64,000 bases of DNA from Nitrospirillum amazonense. Lineage in GTDB: Bacteria > Pseudomonadota > Alphaproteobacteria > Azospirillales > Azospirillaceae. The notes under the pieces are model-generated. The model was not told the origin of the DNA. It did no database searches and worked only from the letters and a program-made list of their open reading frames with translations. The stretch lies in the NCBI RefSeq assembly GCF_007828045.1, contig NZ_VITN01000006.1, positions 1 to 64,000 of the forward strand, given 5' to 3'. Below, in pieces: positions 15,773 to 25,443 of the stretch; positions within the stretch are counted from its first letter, which is position 1; each line of letters starts with the position of its first letter. Both the position numbers and the translations under genes were made by a program.

Positions 15773-17134
15773 TCAGCGGGCGGCGGACGGTCCCCGGGCG
15801 GCGATGGCCTTGTGCGCCTTGTCCAGGAAGCCGTGGGACAGGGCGTGGTACACCGCCTCCGCCCCCATCATGCGGGCGGCGCCGCAACCGATGAGGCTGC
15901 CGGCCATGATGGGCACGGCCATGGCATGGTTACCCGTCATCTCCAGCACGATGACGAAGGCGGTGATGGGCGCCTGCACCACGCCGGCGAAATAGGCGAC
16001 CATGCCCACCAGCACCGCGACCTCGGCATTGGCGCCGGGCAGCAGGTGCCCCAGTTCCGCACCCAGACCCGCGCCCACGGCCAGCGAGGGGGAGAAGATG
16101 CCGCCGGGGATGCCGCTGACGGAGGACAGGGCCGTGGCCAGCCACTTGGCCGGCCCGAAGATGGGAGAGACGGCGCCGGCGGCTTGCGGATGGGACGCCG
16201 CCTCCAGCAGGGCCTTGGCCTGGGCATAGCCGGTGCCGTAGGTGTCGCCGCCGGTGGCCAATCCCAGCAGGGCCAGCGCCAGGCCGCACAGCGCGGCGAA
16301 GGGGATGGGGTGGGCCTTGATCCAGCGCCCGGCGCGGCCGGCGTGGCCGGGCCAGTGGCCGACACCCTTGGCCATGCGGACCACCACGCGGCTGAAGGCG
16401 CCGCCGGCCAGGCCACCGATGATGCCGCACAGCGGCACCAGCGCCCAATCCTGCCAGGTGGCCATGTGTGCCGTGCTTTGCCCGAAATAGAGGTAGTCGC
16501 CCTGGATGGCCAGCGGGGCGGCACCGGCCACGGTCACGGCGGCCAGCACCAGGGCGCCGGTGCGCATATCGAAGCCGCGCCCCATCTCCTCGATGGCGAA
16601 GACGATGCCGGCCAGGGGCGTGTTGAAGGCCGCGGCCACGCCGGCGGCGCCGCCGGCCAGCAGCAGTCCGGGGAAGCGTCCGCCGAAGGTGGCGCCCACC
16701 CGGTGCATGAGCGAGGCGCCCACCTGCACCGTCGGCCCCTCGCGCCCGATGGACGCGCCGACCGCCAGCCCCACCAGGGTCAGCACGATCTTGCCCACCG
16801 CCAGGCGGATGGAGACCAGGGCGGTCCGTTCCCGCTGGTCGCGCAATTCGCGGGCGGCGATGGCCTGGGGGATGCCGCTGCCGCCGGCATTGGGGAAATA
16901 GGCCCGCGTCAGCCAGGCCGACAGCGCCAGCCCCGCGGGGGTGAGCAGCAGGGGCAGCCACGGCCGACCGGCGATGGCGCCGCCGAACAATTCCTGCGCC
17001 TTGTCCGCCAGGGCGGCGAAGACGACCGCCGCCAGGCCCACCAGCACACCGCCGCCCCAAAACACCAGCCGCCGTTGCCAGCCCTCGCGTGAAAGCCACA
17101 GGCGGCGGGTGCGTCGGTATGCTGCCAATGCCAT
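15773..17134 (-). CDS. clcA: ClC-family chloride channel/antiporter
   Basis: 453 residues, many membrane helices. All three ClC selectivity signatures are visible: GSGIP (in NAGGSGIPQA), GREGP (in GASIGREGPTVQVG, carrying the gating glutamate) and GIFSPSLAVGA, the GxFxP motif. The family exchanges chloride for protons or conducts chloride across the inner membrane. The proton glutamate position deeper in the protein cannot be assigned with certainty by eye. No CBS domain is present, so this is the short bacterial form. The gene is a single unit, 21 bp away from the operator array of the XRE cassette on the same strand. Confidence 0.93.
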   Translation of the reverse strand: MALAAYRRTRRLWLSREGWQRRLVFWGGGVLVGLAAVVFAALADKAQELFGGAIAGRPWLPLLLTPAGLALSAWLTRAYFPNAGGSGIPQAIAARELRDQRERTALVSIRLAVGKIVLTLVGLAVGASIGREGPTVQVGASLMHRVGATFGGRFPGLLLAGGAAGVAAAFNTPLAGIVFAIEEMGRGFDMRTGALVLAAVTVAGAAPLAIQGDYLYFGQSTAHMATWQDWALVPLCGIIGGLAGGAFSRVVVRMAKGVGHWPGHAGRAGRWIKAHPIPFAALCGLALALLGLATGGDTYGTGYAQAKALLEAASHPQAAGAVSPIFGPAKWLATALSSVSGIPGGIFSPSLAVGAGLGAELGHLLPGANAEVAVLVGMVAYFAGVVQAPITAFVIVLEMTGNHAMAVPIMAGSLIGCGAARMMGAEAVYHALSHGFLDKAHKAIAARGPSAAR

Positions 17135-17411
17135 GGGACGGGGCGCCTTCTCGGGGAATCGTATCTGGAGGGACGGTGAGGATGTCGATGCACCCTAGAC
17201 CATGATCCGCTGGGGGGCGACCTGATCCTACCCTTGATAAGGTGAACGCTGGACCGTTGGCATGTCATGCCTGCGGCCTCGAGGGTGGGTGGCCATGGCA
17301 ATGTCCAGGCCCGCGGTGGCGGTTTCAATTCGGCCCGATGCCAATCGGGCCCGCTGGCTGTAAGGTGCGGCGAATTGACAGACCCTCGTGCCTCCAAGGA
17401 CGTGTTCGCCC

Positions 17412-19238
17412 ATGACAGACGTGCCCGATGCCGACGAGCGCGCCCGTATGCTGCTGGCCCAGGCGCACGCGCGGCTCGACGCGGGTGATGGTGCGGGGGC
17501 GGAGGCGCTGTGCCGTGACACGCTGGCCCAGGATCCCGCCTGCGCCGCCGCCTGGAACATGCTGGGCGCCCTGTTGCTGCAGCGTCGGGATGCGACCGCG
17601 ACGGAGTGCTTCGCCCGGGCCGCCCACCATGGCCCCCAAGTACTGGAGCATCACCGCAACCTCGCCGGTGCGCTTTACCAGATGGGCCGCCCGGCGGACG
17701 CGGCCACGGCACTCGGCCGCGCCCTGTCCCTGCTGGGCCCCCAGGGCGGGCTGCTGGCGGCCCTGGGCGATGCGCGGATGGCGCAGAGCGACGCGCCCGG
17801 CGCCGTCACGGCCTATCGCGCCGGGCTGGATCATCTGACGCCTGGCGCTGAGAGGATACGGGTTCAGGGCAATCTCGTGCGTGCCCTGTGCGCCTGCGGC
17901 TGGTGGGATGAGGCGGTGGCGGTGGCGCGGGAACGGACGGCGGCGGCGCCCGGCGCCCTCACCTGGTGTGACCTGGCCAATACCCTGCTGGCCGCCGGCC
18001 AGGCGGACGCGGCGGTGGAACCCGTGCTGGCCGCCGTGGCGCTGGCGCCGGACCGGGCCGATTTGCATGTCATCGCCTCCGCCGTGCTGATCGACGCCAA
18101 CCGCATCGATGAGGCGGCGGCGCAGGTGGCGGCCGCCCTGGCCCTGGCGCCGGACATGGCCGAGGCTCACGCCAACCGCGGATTCATCGCGCTGCGCCGT
18201 GACGATGCCGCCGGGGCCGCCGCCGCTTTCCGCGCCGCCCTCGATGGCACACCGGCCGCCGGCGGCCTTCCCTTGGCCGCCCTGCATGAGGGCCTGGGCA
18301 CGGCCCTGCTGCGCCAGGGCGACATCGCCGGCGGCGCCCCCCATTTCGCCTGGCGCTACCGCACCCCGGGGCTGGGTCCGGCGCTGGCCGGCGTCCCGGT
18401 ATGGGATGGCGTGGTCCGGCCCGGTGTCGCGCTGGTGGTGACGGCAACCCAGGGACTGGGCGATGTCATGCATTTCATCCGGTATGCCCGGTTTCTGCGC
18501 CAGGCGGACATGCGGGTCATCTTCCGGGGCATGGGTGCCTTGGTGGATCTGCTGAACGCATCCGGCTTGGTGGAAGGGGCGGGGCCTTTGGCCCAGCCGC
18601 TGCCGCCGGATGCCGGCTGGGTACAGGCGGATTGCCTGGCGCTGCTGCCCCTGGCGGCGACGCCCCTGGGTTTCGCGGCCGATACCGTGCCCTATCTGGC
18701 GCCGCCGGCGGACGCCGTTCAGCGCTGGGCCGGGGTGCTGGATGGCCTGCCGGCGTTCCGCGTGGCGCTGGTGTGGGCGGGGTCGACCCGCCTGTCCTAC
18801 CATCGCCACCGGGCGCCGCGCCTGGCGCCGCTGCTGCCGCTGCTGAACGATCCGGTGCTGGCGGGCCGGGTGGGCTGGGTCTGCGTCCAGACCGACGACG
18901 GGCGGCGCGACTTGGCCACGGCGGGTGCCGCCTTGGCTAAGCGGGCGGATTTCCTGGATTTGGGTGATAGGCTGCACAGCCTGGCGGATACCGCGGCCAT
19001 ACTGGCGCAGGCGGATCTGGTCATCGCGCTGGACACGGGCGTGGCCCACCTGGCCGGGGCCCTGGGGCGCCCGCTGTGGCTGATGCTGGATACGGGCAGC
19101 GAATGGCGCTGGTTCTCAGGGCGGGAGGACAGCCCGTGGTACCCGACCGCCCGTCTGTTCCGGCAGCGGCGCCCCGGCGATTGGCCGGGCGTGGTCGCGG
19201 ATATGGCGGCGGCGTTGCGCGCCCAGGTCACGGAATAG
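17412..19238 (+). CDS. TPR-repeat protein with GT9-like C-terminal domain (paralogue 1)
   Basis: 608 residues. The first two-thirds are tetratricopeptide repeats (for example ARMLLAQAHARLDAGDGAGAEALC, AWNMLGALLLQRRDATATECFARAA, AEAHANRGFIALRRDDAAGAAAAF). The C-terminal 200 residues resemble the ADP-heptose-type glycosyltransferase fold: [42 protein letters not shown] and a nucleotide-sugar-binding-type [25 protein letters not shown]. Proteins of this type may glycosylate flagellin or other targets. A closely related paralogue starts at 19798. No signal peptide is present. Confidence 0.82.
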   Translation: MTDVPDADERARMLLAQAHARLDAGDGAGAEALCRDTLAQDPACAAAWNMLGALLLQRRDATATECFARAAHHGPQVLEHHRNLAGALYQMGRPADAATALGRALSLLGPQGGLLAALGDARMAQSDAPGAVTAYRAGLDHLTPGAERIRVQGNLVRALCACGWWDEAVAVARERTAAAPGALTWCDLANTLLAAGQADAAVEPVLAAVALAPDRADLHVIASAVLIDANRIDEAAAQVAAALALAPDMAEAHANRGFIALRRDDAAGAAAAFRAALDGTPAAGGLPLAALHEGLGTALLRQGDIAGGAPHFAWRYRTPGLGPALAGVPVWDGVVRPGVALVVTATQGLGDVMHFIRYARFLRQADMRVIFRGMGALVDLLNASGLVEGAGPLAQPLPPDAGWVQADCLALLPLAATPLGFAADTVPYLAPPADAVQRWAGVLDGLPAFRVALVWAGSTRLSYHRHRAPRLAPLLPLLNDPVLAGRVGWVCVQTDDGRRDLATAGAALAKRADFLDLGDRLHSLADTAAILAQADLVIALDTGVAHLAGALGRPLWLMLDTGSEWRWFSGREDSPWYPTARLFRQRRPGDWPGVVADMAAALRAQVTE

Positions 19239-19277
19239 CGGCGGGGGCCTTGATGGCCAGTCCCCGCCGCCGGAACC

Positions 19278-19619
19278 TTACTTGCCGTCCTTCGGCGTGC
19301 CGGTGCCGTTGAACGCTTCGGTCTTGCCGCCCATGCTGGCGCAGGTGCCGGCCTTCACGGCCTTCCAGTCCTGGCCGTCGTAATTCTTGGTGGACTGGCC
19401 GGCGCAGGAATGGCTGCCGGAGCTGTTGGCGCAGCTGTTCTGCCCGGCCTTGGAGATGCCGTAGCACTTCTCGGTGGCGTCGGCGGCGTGGGCCGGACCG
19501 GCGAACGCCGCCAGTGCCAGGGCGCCGGCCAGGGCGGCCGCGACGGTCACGGCCGTCTGCGGCGTGGCAGGAACGTCGGCGGCCTGCCGGACGGCGGACG
19601 AAACACGGGATTGAGACAT
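19278..19619 (-). CDS. DUF2282 protein, bufferin-type precursor (BufA1-like)
   Basis: 113 residues: a signal peptide ([21 protein letters not shown]) and a short mature part with four cysteines in the family pattern [24 protein letters not shown] and [12 protein letters not shown]2282 proteins include the bufferin precursors, exported peptides whose cysteines are modified by a DUF692 (MNIO) enzyme to bind copper. Here no DUF692 or DUF2063 partner gene lies nearby, so modification would need enzymes encoded elsewhere, or the peptide stays unmodified. AGGAGGA 5 nt upstream decides the start. It lies between two same-strand TPR paralogues, on the opposite strand. Confidence 0.82.
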   Translation of the reverse strand: MSQSRVSSAVRQAADVPATPQTAVTVAAALAGALALAAFAGPAHAADATEKCYGISKAGQNSCANSSGSHSCAGQSTKNYDGQDWKAVKAGTCASMGGKTEAFNGTGTPKDGK

Positions 19620-19797
19620 GGGCCTTCCTCCTGTTGGGACCGGGTGACGGCCGTATCGGCCCCTCCGGCTAGGGGGAAGATAAGGGCAGGCGGCGATACT
19701 TGCAAAACAGCCTTTAGCGCGGATCGTGCGACAAAACGGATAGTATCGTGCGTGCAGGTCTCGAAAGACGGGAAAGCCTGAAGGATAGCCGCCCCCT

Positions 19798-22041
19798 ATG
19801 ACCGACACCTTCCAAACCGATGACCTGATCCGTTACGCCGTGGGCCTGCACAAGGCCGGCAAGCACGAGGCGGCGGAGACCATCTATCGCCAGGTCCTGG
19901 CCCGCGACCCCGGCCGGGGCGACGCCGCCCACCTGCTGGGCATGCTGCTGGCCCAGACCGGCCGCCTGAGGGAGGCGGAGGCGCACATCCGTCAGGCCCT
20001 GACGCGCTTCGACGCCATGGCCGACCTGCACGCCAGCCTGGGCCTGGTGCTGGCGGACCTGGAACGGCTGGAGGACGCGGCGGCCAGCTGGCGGCGGGCC
20101 CTGGCGCTGGCGGCACCCGGCACACCCTGGGTGCCGGAGGTTGCGGCGCGACTGGCCGCCGTGCCCGTGGTTCCCGCGCCGCCGCCGCAGGGGGATGCCG
20201 TGGCCCTGCTGGCCCTGGCGCGGCAGCGGCTGCGCGCGGACGACCTGGGTGCGGCGGAAGCCTTGTGCCGCGAAGCCCTGGCCGCCGACGGCACGTACGC
20301 CGACGCCTGGAACATGCTGGGCGTGCTGGCGCTGCAGGTGCGGGACGAAGCCGCTGTCGGGCACTTCGCGGCGGCGGTGCGGCATGCACCCCAGAACGTG
20401 GCCCACCACAGCAACCAGGCCGCCGCCCTGTATCAACTGGGTCGGCCGGCCGAGGCGGCCGAGGTGATCAACAACGCCCTGACGGTCATCGGCGCGCGCG
20501 CCAGCCTGTTGGCCCAGTTGGGTGACGCCCGCTTCGCCCAGGGCGACAGCGTCGCCGCCGCCGCCGCTTATCGGTTGGCGCTGGATTATCTGGCGCAGGA
20601 ACAGGCCCGGGGGGTGATCTCCGGCATCGACGCCCCCCGCGTCCAGGGCAACCTGGCCCGGGCGTTGTGCGCCTGTGGCCTGGCGCGGGACGCGGTGGCC
20701 GTGGCGCAGGCGCGGGCGGCGGTGGTGCCGGGGGTGGACGCCTGGCGCGACCTGGCCATCACCCTGCTGGCAGCCCATGACCCGGACGCCGCGCTGGCGC
20801 CCATCCTGCGGGCGGTGGAGGCGGCGCCGGAACGGGCGGATCTGCGCGTGACCGCGGCCGCCGCCTGTATCGACGCCAACCGCCTGGACGAGGCGGCCGC
20901 CCAGGTGGCCGCCGCCCTGGATCTTGACCCCCACTCGGCCGAGGCGCACGCCAACCAGGGCTTCCTCGCGCTGCGGCGCGGGGATCCCGTGACGGCGGAA
21001 TCCTGTTTCCGCACGGCGCTGGACCATCATCCGCCCACGCGTGACGCCAACATCGCCGTGCTGCACCAGGGGCTGGGCATGGCCCTGCTGCAGCAGGGGG
21101 ACGTGGTGGGCGGCGCGCCCCATTTCGCCTGGCGCCGGCATATGCCCGGCCTGGGGCAGGGTTTGGCCGATGTGCCCCCCTGGGATGGCGTGGTGAGATC
21201 CGGCACCCATCTGGTCATCACCGCCACCCGGGGACATGGCGATGTGATGCAGTTCATCCGCTATGCCCGGCCGCTGCGGGCGGCGGGCATGCGGGTGGTG
21301 TTCCGGGGCATGGATATCCTGCAGGACCTGTTGGCGGCCTCCGGCCTGGTGGAGGACGTCGGCACCTTGCGCGACCCTTTGCCGTCGCCCTGGCCGGGGT
21401 ACCAGTGGGTGCAGGCGGACTGCATGGACCTGCTGCCCCTGGCGGGCACGGGCCTGGGCTGGGCGGCGGACACGGTGCCCTACCTGACCCCGCCAGCCGA
21501 TGCCGCCGCGCGCTGGGCCGGGGTCCTGGACACCCTGCCGCCGGTGCGGGTGGCGCTCAGCTGGGCGGGCTCGACCTTGTTTCCTTATCACCGCCACAGG
21601 GCGCCCCGCCTGGCGCCCCTGCTGCCGCTGCTGACCGATGCGCGCCTGGCCGGCCGCGTGGGCTGGGTGTCGGTGCAGACCGACGACGGCCGTCGGGATC
21701 TGGAAACGGCGGATCTGCCTCTGGCGGTGCGCGAGGACTTCCTGGACATGGGCGATGGCCTGCGCAACTTCGCCGACACCGCCGCCATCCTGGCCCAGGT
21801 GGATGTGGTCATTACCCTGGACACCGCCGTGGCCCATCTGGCCGGCGGCTTGGGCCGGCCCTTATGGCTGATGCTGGACACGGGCTCGGAATGGCGCTGG
21901 CTGACCCGACGGACGGACAGCCCCTGGTACCCCACCGCCACCCTGTTTCGCCAGGCCCGCCCCGGCGATTGGCCCGGCGTGGTCGCCGCCCTGGCGGACG
22001 CGCTGTCCGCCTATGTGGGGACGGTCCCCGGGGCAGCTTGA
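19798..22041 (+). CDS. TPR-repeat protein with GT9-like C-terminal domain (paralogue 2)
   Basis: 747 residues, longer than its upstream paralogue by about 140 N-terminal residues that add TPR units ([58 protein letters not shown]). From [18 protein letters not shown] onward it is collinear with paralogue 1 and ends in the same domain ([60 protein letters not shown]). The two genes probably arose by tandem duplication, with a DUF2282 gene now between them. Substrates are unknown. An adjacent lipase-type hydrolase follows on the same strand. Confidence 0.84.
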   Translation: MTDTFQTDDLIRYAVGLHKAGKHEAAETIYRQVLARDPGRGDAAHLLGMLLAQTGRLREAEAHIRQALTRFDAMADLHASLGLVLADLERLEDAAASWRRALALAAPGTPWVPEVAARLAAVPVVPAPPPQGDAVALLALARQRLRADDLGAAEALCREALAADGTYADAWNMLGVLALQVRDEAAVGHFAAAVRHAPQNVAHHSNQAAALYQLGRPAEAAEVINNALTVIGARASLLAQLGDARFAQGDSVAAAAAYRLALDYLAQEQARGVISGIDAPRVQGNLARALCACGLARDAVAVAQARAAVVPGVDAWRDLAITLLAAHDPDAALAPILRAVEAAPERADLRVTAAAACIDANRLDEAAAQVAAALDLDPHSAEAHANQGFLALRRGDPVTAESCFRTALDHHPPTRDANIAVLHQGLGMALLQQGDVVGGAPHFAWRRHMPGLGQGLADVPPWDGVVRSGTHLVITATRGHGDVMQFIRYARPLRAAGMRVVFRGMDILQDLLAASGLVEDVGTLRDPLPSPWPGYQWVQADCMDLLPLAGTGLGWAADTVPYLTPPADAAARWAGVLDTLPPVRVALSWAGSTLFPYHRHRAPRLAPLLPLLTDARLAGRVGWVSVQTDDGRRDLETADLPLAVREDFLDMGDGLRNFADTAAILAQVDVVITLDTAVAHLAGGLGRPLWLMLDTGSEWRWLTRRTDSPWYPTATLFRQARPGDWPGVVAALADALSAYVGTVPGAA

Positions 22042-22129
22042 GCTGATGCCCAGTCTTTTGGGTTAGGGTGCCGTCTCGGCGCTTGAACCGGTCCGCCTCA
22101 CCGCCAATCGTTTAAGGGGTGAGGTGGTG

Positions 22130-22813
22130 ATGCGGGATTTGACGGACGTTTTTGACCGGACGGGGACGGTGGCGCGCCCGCCGTATCGCGGCTTGTGGGG
22201 CGAGCTCTGGTCGCTGCCCAGCTATCGTCCCGCGCCGCCGCCGCCCCTGCCGGCCGGCGACCGCACCGTCCTGGTCATACCCGCCTTCCTGACCGCCGAT
22301 CCCTTCACCCGGCCTCTGCGCACGTTCCTGGCCCGGTGCGGCCATGCGCCCCAGACCTGGGGGCTGGGCGTCAACTGGGGGCCGACCGCGCCGGCGCGTG
22401 CCGGCCTGCGCCAACGACTGGATGAGCTGTGCTCCGAGACGGGCACGACCATCGATGTGGTGGGCATCAGCCTGGGCGGCCTGCTGGCCCGGGACCTGGC
22501 GCAGCACAGGCCGGACCAGGTGCGCCGCGTGGTCACCATTGGCAGCCCGGTGCGCCTGCCCACGGCCACGCCCCTGGAACCCCTGATCCGCCTGATCGCC
22601 CGCCATTATCCCGAGGATCTGGAGCCAGGGCGGCTGTCCCAGCCCCTGCCCATGCCCACCACCGCCATCTACAGCCGCGACGACGGTGTCGTCGCCTGGC
22701 AAAGCTGCTGGGTGACGGAACCGCAAGGCCGGGTGGTCGCCGTGAATGGCGCCCATGTCACCATGTGCCGTAATCCGGACGTGCTGCGCGCCGTGGCGGA
22801 GGCGCTGACCTGA
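22130..22813 (+). CDS. Alpha/beta hydrolase (lipase-like)
   Basis: About 227 residues, no signal peptide. VLVIPAFLTADPFT marks the first strand and oxyanion region, GISLGG carries the nucleophile Ser114, YSRDDGVV the acid and NGAHVTMCRNPDV the catalytic histidine. This pattern is seen in small PGAP1/EstA-like lipases and in triacylglycerol lipase-like proteins. Two GTG codons precede the ATG at 22130 in frame; AAGGGG at 22114-22119 could serve any of the three. Single gene following paralogue 2. Confidence 0.8.
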   Translation: MRDLTDVFDRTGTVARPPYRGLWGELWSLPSYRPAPPPPLPAGDRTVLVIPAFLTADPFTRPLRTFLARCGHAPQTWGLGVNWGPTAPARAGLRQRLDELCSETGTTIDVVGISLGGLLARDLAQHRPDQVRRVVTIGSPVRLPTATPLEPLIRLIARHYPEDLEPGRLSQPLPMPTTAIYSRDDGVVAWQSCWVTEPQGRVVAVNGAHVTMCRNPDVLRAVAEALT

Positions 22814-22847
22814 TCCCGTGCCGCGGCACCGGTTCTGAACCGCCCGG

Positions 22848-23048
22848 TCAGGACGCCGCGTCGTCGCGGAAGATCATCTCGATGGGCAGGCCGAACAGGC
22901 GCCCTATCTTGAAGGCCAGGGGCAGCGAGGGGTCGTAGCGCCCCGTCTCCAGCGCATTGACCGTCTGGCGCGACACGTCCAGCCGGCGGGCCAGGTCCGC
23001 CTGGGTCCAGCCATAGCGGGCGCGCATTTCACGCAGGCGGTTGTTCAT
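22848..23048 (-). CDS. Small XRE-family regulator (cassette 2)
   Basis: 66 residues: MNNRLREMRARYGWTQADLARRLDVSRQTVNALETGRYDPSLPLAFKIGRLFGLPIEMIF. This is a single helix-turn-helix of the YgzD type, similar in length and composition to the cassette 1 regulator. It lies 33 bp downstream of a small membrane-protein gene on the same strand, repeating the two-gene layout. Confidence 0.9.
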   Translation of the reverse strand: MNNRLREMRARYGWTQADLARRLDVSRQTVNALETGRYDPSLPLAFKIGRLFGLPIEMIFRDDAAS

Positions 23049-23081
23049 GCGGGCGGCCCCTTGTGATGGCGGGTGGCGGCA

Positions 23082-23486
23082 TCACTCCTCGTCATTCTCA
23101 TCCCCCTCCGGCATCTGCAACCATCGGCCCAGGAATTGGCCGACAACCAGCAGCAGCACCATCAGCGGCCACACCGTGAACATGGACAGGCGCGGGAAGC
23201 CCGCGACCTCCAGAAAGCCGTAGGTGAAGGTCAGCAGGGCGGTCCCGGCGAAGGCGAAGCCGATGGCGATCAGCTGCACCCGTCCCTCTTCCGGCCCGCT
23301 GCGGCGCAGGTGGCGCACCACGGCCCACCAGATGCCGGCACAGGCCACCATGGGGGCGAAGGCCACCACGGTACGGGTGCCGCCCTGGACCCAGCCGTTG
23401 TTCAGGGCCATGAGGGCGAGGGTCATCAGCAGGCCATAGGCCAGCAGGGCGACGACGAATTCGATGAGATAGCGTTTGCCGGGCAT
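23082..23486 (-). CDS. Small four-helix membrane protein (cassette 2)
   Basis: 134 residues with four predicted membrane helices (about 7-28, 40-57, 72-92 and 100-120) and an acidic tail (PEGDENDEE). It is the first gene of the cassette 2 operon. A candidate promoter on the minus strand has TTGTCT (complement of 23549-23554) and TATTCT (complement of 23525-23530) with 18 bp between. The family is unknown; the repeated pairing with an XRE regulator is the main clue to a shared role. Confidence 0.72.
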   Translation of the reverse strand: MPGKRYLIEFVVALLAYGLLMTLALMALNNGWVQGGTRTVVAFAPMVACAGIWWAVVRHLRRSGPEEGRVQLIAIGFAFAGTALLTFTYGFLEVAGFPRLSMFTVWPLMVLLLVVGQFLGRWLQMPEGDENDEE

Positions 23487-23594
23487 GGGTGGGATCCGTT
23501 AGGCGGGCGGGGGCTATCCCCCGGAGAATACAGACAGCTTGCTCACCCAGACAAGTATGCGCGACATGGCGACGTCGTTGCCGTGGCGTCGGTG

Positions 23595-24365
23595 TCACGC
23601 GGCGGTGATCAGGGGGTTCAGGGCGTCCAGCCGGTCGGCCAGGGGGCCGTCGCGCCGGATCAGCATGCGGATTTGCACGCGCGCCAGCGCGAAGGGCAGG
23701 GGCGCCAACTCGCCCGCCAAATGCAGCGCCTCCAGCAGATGCAGTCCGTTGCGGTGAACCAGGACGCAGAAGTCTGCCCGGCCGTAGCGCACGCGCTGCA
23801 GCATGCCCTCCGTCGTGCCGCTGCGTTCCAGGTTCAGGCCCCGTGTCTCCAGCGCGTCCATCTCGGCGCCATACGCGCTGCCCAGCGGGGCCACGCCCGC
23901 ACGGCCGAACAAATCGGCAACGGTATGGTAGCGCCCCACATCGGTACTGCGCACAAAGGCGCGCACGTCGTCACTGGCATAAGGGGCGGTATAAAGCATG
24001 CGGTCCGTCCGCTCGGCGTTCCACAGGGCGGAGACCAGCAGGTCCACCCGGCCGTGCTCCAGCGCCGCCAGCGCCCTTTGCCAGCGGCCGAACGCCATGG
24101 GCACGGCCGCCAGCCCCAGGTGGCCCAGGGCGGCCTGCGCCTTTTCGACACCCAGGCCGCGCAGCCGGTCCCCCTCCTCCCAGCTATAGGGGAACCACGC
24201 CGGGTTCCCGCCGATGCGGATGCCGGGCGTTTGCGCGTCAGTCCGCCGCGCGGCCGTGGCCCAGAGCGCGGCGGCGCCCAGGACGCCGCCTAGTACCCCG
24301 CGTCGCGTGATCACGCCGGCGGCGGTGTCGTTCGCACCGGTTGCCGTTATCCTCATTTGCCCCAT
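23595..24365 (-). CDS. Orphan extracellular solute-binding protein, family 3-like
   Basis: About 256 residues from MGQMRI; a later ATG at 24356 is equally possible. The N-terminus has an RRGVLGGVLGAAALWATAA segment, which could be a Tat-type or Sec-type signal. The mature sequence has family-3 traits: GIRIGGNPAWFPYSWEEGDRLRGLGVEKAQAAL, ALEHGRVDLLVSALWNAERTDRM and YTAPYASDDVRAFV. Such proteins bind amino acids for ABC import or feed sensors. No permease or ATPase gene is adjacent, so this is an orphan binding protein, possibly a signalling input. Confidence 0.78.
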   Translation of the reverse strand: MGQMRITATGANDTAAGVITRRGVLGGVLGAAALWATAARRTDAQTPGIRIGGNPAWFPYSWEEGDRLRGLGVEKAQAALGHLGLAAVPMAFGRWQRALAALEHGRVDLLVSALWNAERTDRMLYTAPYASDDVRAFVRSTDVGRYHTVADLFGRAGVAPLGSAYGAEMDALETRGLNLERSGTTEGMLQRVRYGRADFCVLVHRNGLHLLEALHLAGELAPLPFALARVQIRMLIRRDGPLADRLDALNPLITAA

Positions 24366-24564
24366 CCGGTCCCACCCACCCGGACCGGCCGCCCGCCGGC
24401 CCCACCGTTGGCGGCGGTATTCGTTCCCGCGCAGGATGGCAAAGGATGGTCGGGCTGTCGCCAAGGTTCTCGGCCCGTCAGCAATCTTTCATGGGCGTCT
24501 TCGAACGCGGATCGGTGGTCGCCGCAAAAGCGAACCCCCGGATGTGGGGCATCCGGGGGCGGTC

Positions 24565-25443
24565 TTACGGGAACATGTCGTCCACGGCGCTCTGGCTCAG
24601 CTTGCCGTCGCTGCTGGGTGGCTCCGGCGCCTTTGCCGGCTTGGGTGGCGGGGGCGGGGGCGCCACCGGTGGCGGTGCCGCGACCGGGGCGGGCGGCGGC
24701 GGTGGAGGTGGCGGGGGGGCGGCAACCGGGGCGAAGCCACCGCCGTCCATCAGGGCGTCGACCATGTTCTGGTCGATGCCGCCGCGCAGGGCGGGGCCGT
24801 GCATCAGGTGGGAATCGGGCCGGACATCCTGCGGGTCGTCCATGATGGCCTCGGCCGCTTCGGTTTCCAGGCCCCAGATTTCGATCATGGTGTGCACCCG
24901 GCGCTCGATATAGCGCATGGTGTTCACGACCTTGGTCATGCGCTGGCCGGTGATGTCCTGGAAGCTGCACGCGGTCATGATCTCCATGACCTCGTTGTCC
25001 AATTCGCTGGCTACGGCCGGCGACTCGCCGCGCAGGCGGTCGGCCACCGACTGGATGCGCTCTGCCCCGTTCAGGATCTCGGTGGTGGCGTGCTCGGTCG
25101 CCTGCAGGATCGCGTCCAGTTCCTCGGTCGCCAGCATGATGCGATTGGCGGAGGGGTCGTCCGGCTTCAGGGCCGCGATCTCACGCCGGGTCTGGGCGAT
25201 ATGCGACGCCATTTCCTGCAGTTCCCGCCGCAGGATACGGATGTGGGCGCCGGAACTGTCGACCTCGCCCCCCGTCTTGGCTTCCTTCAACAGGCGGCGC
25301 ACGTCGTCGATGGCGACGACGCGGCCCCGGCGGTCCCGCATGCGCAGAAAGGCACGCCCGCGCGCCGTGGACTGCAGCGCGTCCTCGATACGGGCGTATT
25401 CCTCGTCAGACAGGTCGGAAAAGAAATCCGACACAGGCATCAC
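24565..25443 (-). CDS. cheZ: CheY-P phosphatase CheZ
   Basis: 292 residues. The catalytic helix contains CSFQDITGQR with Gln162 and Asp163 in the CheZ consensus. The C-terminal LSQSAVDDMFP matches the CheY-binding amphipathic tail. Between them lies an unusual Pro/Ala-rich linker of about 35-40 residues, including nine consecutive prolines (243-251). CheZ accelerates dephosphorylation of CheY-P and so sets the swimming bias. The gene follows cheY directly, with the cheY stop overlapping its start by 4 bp (ATGA), so the two are translationally coupled. The usual alphaproteobacterial chemotaxis cluster is not in this window. Confidence 0.94.
   Translation of the reverse strand: MMPVSDFFSDLSDEEYARIEDALQSTARGRAFLRMRDRRGRVVAIDDVRRLLKEAKTGGEVDSSGAHIRILRRELQEMASHIAQTRREIAALKPDDPSANRIMLATEELDAILQATEHATTEILNGAERIQSVADRLRGESPAVASELDNEVMEIMTACSFQDITGQRMTKVVNTMRYIERRVHTMIEIWGLETEAAEAIMDDPQDVRPDSHLMHGPALRGGIDQNMVDALMDGGGFAPVAAPPPPPPPPPAPVAAPPPVAPPPPPPKPAKAPEPPSSDGKLSQSAVDDMFP

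Noticed and set aside
15644-17092. Long plus-strand frame opposite the ClC channel
   Set aside because: Its peptide is low-complexity (Gly/Gln/His/Arg) and the opposite strand encodes a complete ClC protein with all three signatures.
17332-17351. Perfect 8-bp hairpin GGCCCGAT/ATCGGGCC in the spacer before TPR paralogue 1
   Set aside because: Too short and GC-rich to separate from chance in this genome; no T tract follows, so I do not call a terminator or operator.
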